Positions 1-8,544 of a stretch of DNA of 16,967 bases are shown here, piece after piece. The stretch is from an uncultured Collinsella sp. (lineage in GTDB: Bacteria; Actinomycetota; Coriobacteriia; Coriobacteriales; Coriobacteriaceae). The DNA lies in assembly GCA_900541035.1 (NCBI GenBank), contig UQIN01000033.1, positions 1-16,967 of the forward strand, given 5' to 3'. The notes under the pieces were generated by a model that did not search any database, had not been told where the DNA came from, and worked only from the letters and a program-made list of their open reading frames with translations. Positions within the stretch are counted from its first letter, which is position 1; each line of letters begins with the position of its first letter. The translations under genes were made by a program, and so were the position numbers.

Positions 1-309
1 GCCCGTGGGTTATACCCTAAGAGCAAACCACCCTTTTTAAGGGTGGTTCTGATTGTGTGTGGGGTCCCTGTCTTCACAATTTTCGTCAAGCTTTTGGTTA
101 GATTTTGGTCAGTTGGCCTAAGGGTGGAAGGCCAAAAGATTGCTGGCGAAAAAAGCTCAGAGAAAGTGCTGGTAGGGGAGTTGTTGAGCTTTTCGACAGC
201 TTTTGAGCAAAAGAAACTTTGTGGCTATTGCCGGCGATTGCGTTGTCGCGGTCATGACGGTGCGGGATGCTGGTCGTAAGCGTCGAATGCTCCGATTTTG
301 GAGGCCAGC
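1..309. other. Gene-free leader region with several short dyads
   Basis: I see no credible gene here: the open frames lack a good ribosome binding site and show no protein-like composition. The region is richer in A+T than the rest of the window. It holds a perfect 10-bp inverted repeat (26-35 with 39-48), a 6-bp TTGGCC/GGCCAA dyad (113-118 with 130-135), two TTTTGGT copies 11 bp apart (92-98 and 103-109), and CTTTTG-AG-CAAAAG (200-213). It probably holds the end of an upstream unit plus the promoter of the small membrane-protein gene, but I could not assign -35/-10 boxes with confidence. Confidence 0.5.
26..48. repeat. Perfect 10-bp inverted repeat (hairpin, terminator-like without a strong T tract)
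   Basis: AACCACCCTT at 26-35 and AAGGGTGGTT at 39-48 are exact reverse complements separated by TTT. The T run lies inside the loop rather than after the stem, so this is not a classical intrinsic terminator. It could still end an upstream transcript or be a protein-binding dyad. Its AACCACC/GGTGGTT arms resemble those of the repeat at 14860-14929, but the internal sequence differs. Confidence 0.45.
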
Positions 310-744
310 ATGGATCTGTTTCTTGAGACTCCGCAACAACAAGCCGAGCGCATGTTGCGTCAGCAGCAACGACTCATGGAGATGCAAATGCAAGGGGCGG
401 CAGCCCAGCCCTTTGCGCAAAATGTCGTGCCCGCTGCTGTACCTGCAGCTGTGCCCGGGTATGAATCGGCGCCAGAGGCCTATTCCGTACAGCAAGATTC
501 ATATGCGCAGGAGCTCGCGTTCGACAAACGCCGCGCGCGCCGCCGCCGTTTGGGCCAGCGCCTGCGCACATTGGCGATGATCGTGCTCATCCCGCTGGGG
601 CTTGCGGCCATCTTTCTGGCGTCGTATGCCCTCACGTGCATCCTCAACGGCGCATCGCCCAACGAGGTGCTCCAGCATCTAGCGGCCCTGGGCCAGCGCC
701 TAGGTGACGTCATAACAACCATCCGCGCCGGCTGGGAGAGCTAG
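310..744 (+). CDS. Small Gln-rich single-pass membrane protein, unknown function
   Basis: This encodes about 144 residues. I chose ATG 310 because GGAGG at 300-304 lies 5 bases upstream; an in-frame TTG at 298 overlaps that site and is unlikely. Residues 1-30 are rich in Gln, Met and Glu (likely helical or coiled coil), followed by an Ala/Pro-rich linker (about 30-50). A basic cluster of Lys and Arg at about 73-80 precedes one hydrophobic segment at about 88-112, then a short amphipathic tail. The positive cluster before the membrane segment predicts a cytoplasmic N-terminus. I do not recognise the family. It stands alone, with a 126-base gap to the next gene. I am fairly confident it is coding because of the ribosome binding site and protein-like composition, but function is unknown. 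Confidence 0.7.
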   Translation: MDLFLETPQQQAERMLRQQQRLMEMQMQGAAAQPFAQNVVPAAVPAAVPGYESAPEAYSVQQDSYAQELAFDKRRARRRRLGQRLRTLAMIVLIPLGLAAIFLASYALTCILNGASPNEVLQHLAALGQRLGDVITTIRAGWES

Positions 745-829
745 CTTCTCTCAAAGGCCGTCTTAGATTTAAAGGATTGCAGTCTCAAACAGGATCTTTT
801 CCTCTGGGCGGTCTAGTCGTGTCACTCTA

Positions 830-856
830 TAGTATTATTGAAGACGAATAATACTA
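830..856. promoter_or_regulatory. Perfect 10-bp dyad, probable operator in the leader of the HTH gene
   Basis: TAGTATTATT (830-839) and AATAATACTA (847-856) are exact reverse complements around a 7-base centre. TATTAT (833-838) or TATAGT (829-834) inside or beside the left arm could serve as a -10 box, although I see no good -35. The dyad ends 3 bases before the Shine-Dalgarno of the HTH gene at 871. Binding of the gene's own product here (autorepression) is an inference. The same dyad would also form an RNA hairpin just ahead of the ribosome binding site. Confidence 0.45.
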
Positions 857-870
857 ATGGAGGTGCGCGG

Positions 871-1434
871 TTGAATCTGACTTTTGAGGGATTCTTGAAG
901 GGCTATTGTCGTGAGTTGTCTGGGCAACAGTCGTTGAGTTTTAGAAAGCTGGTTGAGCGGGCAACGACGGTTGCGCCGCGCGTGGCGGAGCCCCTGTTTT
1001 TGCTCGCTTTGGCACAGGGTAAAGCCGAATACGTTCTGGGTTTATCCGAGGGTTCGTGGATGGAAGAGGGTTACCGAGGCGTTTTGTCCTTGTACGCCCA
1101 AACGGGTAGCCTGGCATCTCTATGCGCCGAGGACAAACTTCCTAATCGTTATACCAACGTTTGGCGTGCGTATAGAGCGGTGAAGGAAAAGCCAGTGGCG
1201 GACAGAAGAATCAACGCCCTGATGCGAAAAAGAACGTTGGGAGCGCTAGAGGAATCGGGTGTAACGCGCTACGGTCTCTGCCGCGATTTGAATCTGAATA
1301 AGGGAAACGTGTACGCATATTTAGCCGGTGATGACTCAAAGGTGAGCAGGGAGACGGCGCGCCGCATTATGGAATATGCGGAGGAGAGGGGCGCCCAAGA
1401 AGGGGCCGGGCGCCCGGTGCGTATGGCGGGGTAA
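871..1434 (+). CDS. Putative DNA-binding protein with C-terminal helix-turn-helix, family not recognised
   Basis: About 187 residues. I chose TTG 871 because GGAGG at 859-863 lies 7 bases upstream. An in-frame TTG at 838 would put the start inside the leader dyad and has no ribosome binding site. The C-terminal part (about residues 131-170) reads as a Cro/XRE-like helix-turn-helix: VTRYGLCRDLNLNKGNVYAY followed by SRETARRIMEYA. The N-terminal 120 residues are mostly helical in character, with conserved-looking Trp, Tyr and Arg, and I do not recognise the fold. Base composition is visibly lower in G+C than RmuC just downstream, which may indicate recent transfer. It is transcribed in the same direction as rmuC, 51 bases away, so co-transcription is possible. 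A solitary regulator or an antitoxin-like protein are both possible, but no toxin gene is visible beside it. Confidence 0.7.
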   Translation: MNLTFEGFLKGYCRELSGQQSLSFRKLVERATTVAPRVAEPLFLLALAQGKAEYVLGLSEGSWMEEGYRGVLSLYAQTGSLASLCAEDKLPNRYTNVWRAYRAVKEKPVADRRINALMRKRTLGALEESGVTRYGLCRDLNLNKGNVYAYLAGDDSKVSRETARRIMEYAEERGAQEGAGRPVRMAG

Positions 1435-1485
1435 GATTGATCGCGGTTTTGATTGGTGCTCGATTGGGTTTGTTGGGCGGAGTTT

Positions 1486-2841
1486 ATGTCTGCTATTGAT
1501 ATTGTGCTTGTTGTGATCGCCTTGGTGGCGGTGGGGGTTGCTGTGGCTTGCGCCCTCCAGCTCAAGAGCCTGCGTGCCGAGTTGCGGGAGCGTGGCGACA
1601 GTAGCGCGGAAACGCTGGCAGCACTCGAGCAGGCCAACAACGCGCTCGATGCCCTGAACGTCGCGCTGGCCGAAACTCGCCGCACGACCAATGCCATCGC
1701 GCAGCAGCAGACGACAGATGCGGCCGTGGAGCAGCAACGTTACCTGACCATCGCACGTGAGTTTTCGCAAGCTGGTGACCGGATGGATGACCTGCGCCGC
1801 GAGACGGCCCAACAGCTCGGTGCCAACCGCGAGGGTATCGAGCATCGCCTGGACAAGGTGCGCGAAACGGTCGATGCTCAGCTGGGCGCCATCCGCAAGG
1901 ACAACAACGTGCAGCTCGATCAGATGCGCGCGACGGTGGACGAGAAGCTCTCCCGTACGCTCAACGATCGCCTGTCTGCATCGTTTAAGCAGGTGAGCGA
2001 CCAGCTCGAGGCCGTGTACAAGGGCCTGGGTGACATGCAATCTATCGCCACCGGCGTGGGCGACCTTAAGCGCGTGCTGGGCAATGTTAAGGCGCGCGGC
2101 ATTTTGGGCGAGGTGCAGCTGGGCGCGATCCTGGCGGACATCCTTACGCCCGACCAGTATCTGGAAAACGTTGCCACCAAGCCTGGCGCCTCGGAGCGTG
2201 TTGAGTTTGCCGTCAAGCTGCCGGTAGACGAGGGCGATCCCGTGCTGCTGCCAATCGACTCCAAATTCCCGGGCGATGCATATGAGCATCTGCTCGACGC
2301 CCAGGAGTCGGGCGACGCGGAGGCCGTCGCCGCCGCGCGCAAGACGCTCGATGCGATGGTCAAACGCGAGGCCAAGGACATCTGCGAAAAGTATCTGAGC
2401 GTGCCGGCGACCACCAACTTCGGCATTCTGTTCGTGCCGTTTGAGGGCCTGTACGCCGAGGTTGTCAGCCGCCCCGGGCTTATCGAGACCCTGGGCCGCG
2501 ACTATCACGTCAACGTTGCCGGCCCCAGTACCATGGCCGCCATCCTCAACAGCCTGCAGATGAGCTACCAGACGTTTAGGCTGCAAAAACGCACCGATGA
2601 CGTGCTGCGCGTGCTTTCCGCCGTCAAGGCCGAGCTGCCGCGCTATCAGGCGGCACTGCGTCGCGCGCAGCAGCAGATCGAGACCGCGGGCAAGACGGTC
2701 GAGGGCATTATCACCACGCGCACCAACGTTATGGAGCGCAAGCTCAAGGACATCGACGCGCTGGAAGACGCGCGGGAGGCCGACGAGATTTTGGGCTTGG
2801 AGTCTGCAGGCCTGCTCGCAGACCAAAAAGACGAGGACTAG
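1486..2841 (+). CDS. rmuC: RmuC-family DNA recombination protein
   Basis: About 451 residues, normal for the family. ATG 1486 gives an N-terminal membrane segment (about residues 2-25), as is typical of RmuC; a GTG at 1453 would add 11 unsupported residues. A long Glu/Arg/Gln-rich coiled coil spans about 25-190. The RmuC domain, a restriction-endonuclease-like fold, starts near 200 with GILGEVQLGAILADIL (from residue 205) and contains LPIDSKFPGDAY with Asp258 and Lys260, the D...S-K pattern expected of a nuclease-type core. The C-terminal 80 residues are again helical. In E. coli, rmuC loss raises inversion between short inverted repeats; the biochemical activity is not firmly established. 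A good intrinsic terminator follows the stop codon, so this unit ends here. Confidence 0.93.
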   Translation: MSAIDIVLVVIALVAVGVAVACALQLKSLRAELRERGDSSAETLAALEQANNALDALNVALAETRRTTNAIAQQQTTDAAVEQQRYLTIAREFSQAGDRMDDLRRETAQQLGANREGIEHRLDKVRETVDAQLGAIRKDNNVQLDQMRATVDEKLSRTLNDRLSASFKQVSDQLEAVYKGLGDMQSIATGVGDLKRVLGNVKARGILGEVQLGAILADILTPDQYLENVATKPGASERVEFAVKLPVDEGDPVLLPIDSKFPGDAYEHLLDAQESGDAEAVAAARKTLDAMVKREAKDICEKYLSVPATTNFGILFVPFEGLYAEVVSRPGLIETLGRDYHVNVAGPSTMAAILNSLQMSYQTFRLQKRTDDVLRVLSAVKAELPRYQAALRRAQQQIETAGKTVEGIITTRTNVMERKLKDIDALEDAREADEILGLESAGLLADQKDED

Positions 2842-2858
2842 TTGCATCTAACGGCGGG

Positions 2859-2889
2859 GCGCCTGCGTAAGCACTGCGCGGGCGCTTTT
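2859..2889 (+). terminator. Intrinsic terminator after rmuC
   Basis: A 9-bp stem (2859-2867 with 2877-2885, one G-U pair) has a 9-base loop and is followed by TTTT at 2886-2889. It lies 17 bases after the rmuC stop codon and ahead of the likely promoter of the ABC exporter. Confidence 0.8.
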
Positions 2890-2899
2890 CGTATCGTGC

Positions 2900-2930
2900 T
2901 TGCCTGAAGCGCACTTCAATGTGCAACAAT
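2900..2930 (+). promoter_or_regulatory. Possible promoter of the ABC exporter gene, with a GCAC/GTGC dyad in the spacer
   Basis: TTGCCT (2900-2905) and AACAAT (2925-2930) are separated by 19 bases, longer than ideal. The dyad GCAC-N6-GTGC (2911-2924) lies in the spacer and could bind a regulator. The assignment rests on resemblance to consensus boxes and on the position between a terminator and a start codon. Confidence 0.3.
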
Positions 2931-2963
2931 GGCGTTTCGCCCTATCAGACGCGAAAGGAACCC

Positions 2964-4766
<1,803 letters not shown>

Positions 4767-4785
4767 GCGTCTCGGACGTGGGACA

Positions 4786-4810
4786 ATTGTGCCCATAAGT
4801 TTATTGTGCC
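4786..4810 (+). repeat. Direct repeat ATTGTGCC ahead of nth
   Basis: ATTGTGCC occurs at 4786-4793 and again at 4803-4810, 17 bases apart start to start, in the 63-base gap between the ABC exporter and nth. GACAAT (4782-4787) just before the first copy could be a -10 box, but no good -35 is visible. This could be a small operator or chance. Confidence 0.25.
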
Positions 4811-4829
4811 GTTGAGCCGAGGAGTCGTT

Positions 4830-5495
4830 ATGCCACGCGAGACCAATGCCGCCAAGCGCGAGCGCGCCATCGAGGTGTGTGAGCGCCTCAACCGTCGCTA
4901 TGGCCCGGTCGAGTGCTTTTTGGACCACGAGAATCCCTTCCGCCTGCTGATCGCGGTGCTGCTTTCGGCGCAAACGACCGATGCACAGGTCAACAAGGTG
5001 ACGCCGCGGCTGTTTGCCCAGTGGCCCACGCCCGAGGCCATGGCCGGGGCGAGCGTGGCTGACGTGGCAGACACCATCAAGTCACTCGGCTTTTATAAGA
5101 GCAAGGCCAAGCACGCCGTGGAGGCCGCGCAGATGATCGTCGCCGACTATGGCGGCGAGGTGCCGGCCGACATGAAGGAACTCGTCAAGCTGCCGGGCGT
5201 GGGACGCAAGACGGCGAACATCGTGCTCAACGTGGGGTATGGCATCGTGGAGGGCATTGCGGTGGACACGCACGTCAACCGCATTGCGCATCGCCTGATG
5301 TTGAGTCCCAAGACACATGCCAAGGAGCCGCTCAAGACCGAGCAAGATCTGCTCAAGATCTTGCCGCACGAGTATTGGGAGTCGGTCAATCACCAGTGGA
5401 TCACCTTTGGCCGCGAGATTTGCGATGCCCGTAAGCCCAAGTGCGACGAGTGCCCGCTGGCAGACCTTTGCCCCAGCGTGCGTGTGACGGGATAG
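4830..5495 (+). CDS. nth: Endonuclease III (DNA glycosylase / AP lyase)
   Basis: About 221 residues, close to the usual 210. ATG 4830 has GAGGAG (4819-4824) 5 bases upstream. The helix-hairpin-helix LPGVGRKTANIVL carries the catalytic Lys127, and IAVDTHV carries the catalytic Asp146, matching Lys120 and Asp138 of E. coli Nth. The C-terminal [4Fe-4S] loop is complete, with Cys198, Cys205, Cys208 and Cys214 in C-x6-C-x2-C-x5-C spacing. The enzyme removes oxidised pyrimidines from DNA and nicks the abasic site in base excision repair. It is probably transcribed alone or with weak read-through from the ABC gene; the following hairpin at 5499-5515 is too weak to be called a terminator. Confidence 0.96.
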   Translation: MPRETNAAKRERAIEVCERLNRRYGPVECFLDHENPFRLLIAVLLSAQTTDAQVNKVTPRLFAQWPTPEAMAGASVADVADTIKSLGFYKSKAKHAVEAAQMIVADYGGEVPADMKELVKLPGVGRKTANIVLNVGYGIVEGIAVDTHVNRIAHRLMLSPKTHAKEPLKTEQDLLKILPHEYWESVNHQWITFGREICDARKPKCDECPLADLCPSVRVTG

Positions 5496-5535
5496 GGCCC
5501 GGCACGTTTTGCCGGCACTCGAAGACGGCGACCAA

Positions 5536-5547
5536 TGTTGCGCAACA
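5536..5547. repeat. 12-bp perfect palindrome upstream of the zinc-ribbon gene
   Basis: TGTTGCGCAACA is a perfect palindrome in the 118-base gap after nth. It is directly followed by CATTTGGGC (5548-5556), the same nine bases found in the bipartite repeat at 12201 and 16881. TATGAT at 5570-5575 could be a -10 box for the zinc-ribbon gene. The palindrome may be an operator. Confidence 0.35.
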
Positions 5548-5613
5548 CATTTGGGCTGCGAAGGCTCAATATGATGGCGGCAGATACCGTTTGTTGTGAG
5601 GGGATGCCCGAAT

Positions 5614-6672
5614 ATGTTTTGCACCAAGCGTGGCTCCGAGATGCCCGACGGAACCGATTTTTGCACGAACTGCGGGGCGCGCATGGGCACGGTCTCTCCG
5701 GCTGCTGCGCCCGCCGAGCCCGCGTCGATGCCGGCGGCAGGGATGCCTCCCGTGCAGGGTGCCGTACAAAAGAAAGCGCATAAGCGCGCGGTGATTGCCG
5801 GCATGTGCGTGGCGGGCGTGCTCGTTGCCGGCGGTTCCGCTTTGGCGCTGACCGGCGTACTGGGTCCGCTTGGGCAGGGCAACTCATCGCAGATTACGGT
5901 ACTGGGGTCCGACGAGGGTTCAGCCGAGCACAAGGACAAGGGAAGCGCCAAGGAGAAGCCTGCCGCCGACGGGGATGAGGCGGATGAGCCTGAGCAGACC
6001 GGCAGCAGTGTAAAAGTCGACCTCAATGACCAGGCAACCTATGCCGCGGCGAACCTGTTCCTATCGAACTTTACGGAGGAACACTTCGATCGGGACTGGT
6101 ATCAGGCGGGCGGCTTCGATTCGACTGACGGACTTTCTGATGACGAGAAATACAAGCTGGTCAAGTTTATCTGGTGCCATTTTATTGACAACGCGCCGTA
6201 TCGAATCGAGAAAGGCGACTATGACAACGGTAATAGCCAGCGTGTGGCGACTGATGTGATCAATAGGGAACTCAACCGCTTGACGGGTCTGACGCTTTCC
6301 GATGCCGATATGACTTATGACAGAACGCCGGAGGGGCAGGCGATTCCTGATTCGGCCGAAGCGCATGACGGGTACTTGTATCTGAAGCAGGAATACGGCC
6401 AGGGAAATTACAACCCATCGTGTGCCATCGTTACGGGCGCGACTGACCTTGGCGACAACATCTACGAGCTCACCTATGAGGTCTACAGTGCTGGCGGCAT
6501 GTTACTTCCTTCCGACATCCCCGAGAGCACCTACGGCCTGCCAAAGGACCAGTTCATCGCCGCAATTCAAGCGGATGCATCCATGGGCCGTACCGAGACT
6601 TGCACGGTCCGCGTCGCGCAGGGCGACGGCGCTCCGACCTTCACACTGCTTAAAATGGGCGTCTACGATTAG
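5614..6672 (+). CDS. Zinc-ribbon membrane-anchored protein with extracytoplasmic domain, function unknown
   Basis: About 352 residues from ATG 5614, with AGGGGA at 5599-5604 nine bases upstream. An in-frame GTG at 5596 is possible and would add MRGCPN. Residues 1-24 are a zinc ribbon that normally reads C-x2-C...C-x2-C. Here it is MFCTKRG...DFCTNCGAR, so the second Cys is Arg (codon CGT where TGT would be expected). After a Pro/Ala-rich linker comes one membrane segment (about 59-83), then an acidic Lys/Glu/Asp-rich stretch, then a 220-residue domain from about 130 that I do not recognise. The arrangement (cytoplasmic ribbon, one helix, outside domain) is common in Coriobacteriia and Firmicutes surface proteins. 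It ends in a strong terminator. Confidence 0.85.
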   Translation: MFCTKRGSEMPDGTDFCTNCGARMGTVSPAAAPAEPASMPAAGMPPVQGAVQKKAHKRAVIAGMCVAGVLVAGGSALALTGVLGPLGQGNSSQITVLGSDEGSAEHKDKGSAKEKPAADGDEADEPEQTGSSVKVDLNDQATYAAANLFLSNFTEEHFDRDWYQAGGFDSTDGLSDDEKYKLVKFIWCHFIDNAPYRIEKGDYDNGNSQRVATDVINRELNRLTGLTLSDADMTYDRTPEGQAIPDSAEAHDGYLYLKQEYGQGNYNPSCAIVTGATDLGDNIYELTYEVYSAGGMLLPSDIPESTYGLPKDQFIAAIQADASMGRTETCTVRVAQGDGAPTFTLLKMGVYD

Positions 6673-6698
6673 ACTCGGCGTATAGCTCACTCTGATAG

Positions 6699-6729
6699 CG
6701 CCAGACGGCTTGCCCGTCTGGCGTTTTTT
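6699..6729 (+). terminator. Intrinsic terminator after the zinc-ribbon gene
   Basis: A perfect 10-bp GC-rich stem (6699-6708 with 6714-6723), loop CTTGC, is followed by six T at 6724-6729. It is the best terminator in the window. Its right arm and T tract are part of the direct repeat that recurs at 8428-8472. Confidence 0.92.
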
Positions 6730-6759
6730 GCGGGGCTGTGCATGCGCTTGAGCAGGAGT
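6717..6759 (+). repeat. Imperfect direct repeat, copy 1 (left of the ATP-grasp gene)
   Basis: The segment runs TCTGGCGTTTTTT, then GCGGGGCTG, then CGCTTGAG, then GGAGT. It matches 8428-8472 except for five substitutions and a 2-base length difference. Here it includes the right arm and T tract of the preceding terminator. The two copies bracket the ATP-grasp gene. Confidence 0.7.
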
Positions 6760-6880
6760 ATATGTCGCCGCCTGCCGCCCCATGCAAAAATGTGTTGCTA
6801 ATTTAGAAGCTTATTCAAGCGCGCCGAAGTCGCGGCGTGCTGGCGTAGCATGAGCAAAAAATCAAGCAATGGAGGGTAAC

Positions 6881-8347
6881 GTGGCAATATCGAAGACGCG
6901 AGAGCTCGAAGATTATTTTGAACGCATCGTGCGCACGCGCGAAGGCGACCTGCCTGGTCGTCGCAAAGGCGACGAATACTTGTCTCAAACCCATGCGCTC
7001 TACCATGGCGACCCTGCGCCCTGGGCTCTGACGCCAAAGATATTCGACAAGGATATGACGGCGATTCTTAAGGAGGCCGCCGAGCGCATGTACGGCATTA
7101 TGGACAAGGTGACGCGGGCGTTTTGTTCCGATGCCTCCGTGCGTGCGTGGTTTCGCATGGATCAGGCTTTTGCTGACCTGTGCGCTATGGATGCCGGCTA
7201 TGATTGCCAGATTCCCCTTGCGCGTGTTGATATCTTTCTTGACGAGGACACCGGTTCGTATACGTTTTGCGAGCTCAATACCGACGGCAGTGCTGGAATG
7301 GTAGTAACCGATGAGGTCTGCCAGGCAGTGCGAATGACGCCTTCCTTTGAGGAGTTTGCATCCGACCACCCCGGCTTTCGGCAGTACGATTTGTGCGGTA
7401 GCTGGATAGATGCATTGTTTGAGACCTATGCAGAGTGGGAACCGGCCCATCCTCGCCGCACCGAGGATAGTGCACGATCGGACGACGGGGCCCGCGTTGA
7501 CGAGGGGCTCTATGCACCGCAATCAAAGATATATCCCGCTTCGGTGGCAATCGTCGACTATTCGGAAAGCATCGACTTGGAAGATGCGGCTCATTTTGTC
7601 GACCTTATGAGGCGGCGGGGTGTAGTCGCACGCTTTGCGGATGTGCGCGACCTGCGGATTGGCGAAGGCGAAAGCGGTGCTAGGCGCCTGTGCGATGCCG
7701 CTGGTCCTATTGATTGCGTCTGGCGGCGCGCGGTGACCGGCGAGCTGTGGGATAAGTCGTGCGACGGACGCTCGGCCTTAATCGAGGCTGCCCAAGAAGG
7801 GCTTGCATGCATCGTCGGTGGTTTTAGAACGTGGCCGTGTGCGACTAAGACCGTATTTGCGTTTTTGTGGTCTCGGGCCGGTCAGTCCTTGTTGAGCCCG
7901 GAGGAGCAATCGTTTGTACGGGAGCATGTGCCCTATACCGAGATTTTGGACGAAAGCACCCAGTTGTCGAGATTTGCCGAAAAGGACCGATGGATCGTCA
8001 AGCCGTGCGGCGGCTACAATGCGGTTGGCGTTGTCGCCGGTTTGGATGCCACGGAACAGGAATGGTCCCAGGTGCTTGCTCGTGCTGCGGCCGCTGGGGC
8101 GATTGTGCAGGAGTATGCTCAGCAGTATCAGACTCCCTGCTTGCGCGGAACGCTTGTCGATGGGCCGCATCGAGGAGAGGCACCCAAAGGACTTGTGGAT
8201 GATCTTGGTTTTGCGCCCGCTTCTAATATGGAAGGCCTGTACCTGTATCGCGGCCGTTTTGCGGGCGTGTACACACGCGTCGGTTTTGCCAACACCATAG
8301 GTGAGTGGACGAGCCGCTTGAACGTCGCAAGCTTTTTTGAGGAATAG
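6881..8347 (+). CDS. Circularly permuted ATP-grasp / glutathionylspermidine synthase-like protein
   Basis: About 488 residues. GTG 6881 is chosen because GGAGGG (6871-6876) sits 4 bases upstream; the in-frame ATG at 6869 overlaps that site. The sequence resembles the C-terminal synthetase domain of glutathionylspermidine synthases and related circularly permuted ATP-grasp proteins: CELNTDGSAGM with Glu131 early, WIVKPCGGYNAVGVVAG with Lys374 as the likely ATP-binding lysine, then IVQEYAQQY and an Arg/Asn-containing C-terminus (SRLNVASFFEE). Family members join an acid to an amine or amino acid using ATP. The substrate here is unknown: no amidase domain and no polyamine or glutathione genes are nearby. 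A charged stretch at about 190-215 looks like a low-complexity insert. Codon usage is less GC-biased than Mfd. Direct repeats flank the gene. Confidence 0.75.
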   Translation: MAISKTRELEDYFERIVRTREGDLPGRRKGDEYLSQTHALYHGDPAPWALTPKIFDKDMTAILKEAAERMYGIMDKVTRAFCSDASVRAWFRMDQAFADLCAMDAGYDCQIPLARVDIFLDEDTGSYTFCELNTDGSAGMVVTDEVCQAVRMTPSFEEFASDHPGFRQYDLCGSWIDALFETYAEWEPAHPRRTEDSARSDDGARVDEGLYAPQSKIYPASVAIVDYSESIDLEDAAHFVDLMRRRGVVARFADVRDLRIGEGESGARRLCDAAGPIDCVWRRAVTGELWDKSCDGRSALIEAAQEGLACIVGGFRTWPCATKTVFAFLWSRAGQSLLSPEEQSFVREHVPYTEILDESTQLSRFAEKDRWIVKPCGGYNAVGVVAGLDATEQEWSQVLARAAAAGAIVQEYAQQYQTPCLRGTLVDGPHRGEAPKGLVDDLGFAPASNMEGLYLYRGRFAGVYTRVGFANTIGEWTSRLNVASFFEE

Positions 8348-8427
8348 CCGTTTCTTGGGGAGCCTTCCGTGGTTGCGGCGTTCGACGTGACGGGGAGATT
8401 TTGGCGAAGCCGGTGAGTCCAGTTCTA

Positions 8428-8472
8428 TCTGGCGTTTTTGTTGCGGGGCTGGGCGTACGCTTGAGTCGGAGT
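8428..8472 (+). repeat. Imperfect direct repeat, copy 2 (right of the ATP-grasp gene)
   Basis: This matches 6717-6759 over about 38 of 43 aligned bases. Unlike copy 1 it lacks the left arm of the terminator stem, so the TCTGGCG and T run here cannot form that hairpin. It ends about 100 bases before the mfd start codon and contains TTGAGT, a possible -35 box. Confidence 0.7.
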
Positions 8473-8491
8473 CCTCTCCATGCGCTACCAT
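8461..8491 (+). promoter_or_regulatory. Possible mfd promoter
   Basis: TTGAGT (8461-8466) and TACCAT (8486-8491, fitting TANNNT) are separated by 19 bases. Transcription would start near 8498, giving a leader of about 70 bases that contains the hairpin at 8517-8544. The spacing is longer than ideal, so the call is tentative. Confidence 0.3.
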
Positions 8492-8516
8492 GACAGGCAA
8501 TGAAATCCGCCGCATA

Positions 8517-8544
8517 CCCGCCGAGCTTGCCCCGGCGGGCTTTT
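8517..8544 (+). terminator. Terminator-like hairpin in the mfd leader
   Basis: CCCGCCG (8517-8523) pairs perfectly with CGGCGGG (8533-8539) around a 9-base loop, followed by C and TTTT (8541-8544). Only 25 bases separate it from the mfd start codon, which leaves no room for a promoter in between. It is either the terminator of the ATP-grasp transcript with mfd reading through it, or an attenuator in the mfd leader. Confidence 0.6.

Noticed and set aside
26..75. Copy of the 14860-14929 repeat at the window start
   Set aside because: Only the AACCACC/GGTGGTT arms and a vague CCTGTC match are shared; the core and spacing differ.
43..279. Small open frame in the leader region as a gene
   Set aside because: It has no ribosome binding site, overlaps the dyads, and its composition is not protein-like.
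1389..1415. Hairpin from two GGGCGCCC copies near the end of the HTH gene as a terminator
   Set aside because: It lies inside the coding region, has no T tract, and each copy is self-complementary, as is expected by chance in GC-rich DNA.
830..1434. Toxin-antitoxin module around the HTH gene
   Set aside because: The neighbours are an unrelated small membrane protein and RmuC; no toxin-like gene is present.
1336..2847. Long minus-strand open frame opposite rmuC
   Set aside because: The plus-strand RmuC protein is clear; the reverse frame has the unnatural His/Leu/Arg composition of a shadow.
5499..5515. Terminator after nth (CCGGCA/TGCCGG)
   Set aside because: The stem is only 6 bp, and the T run lies in the loop rather than after the stem.
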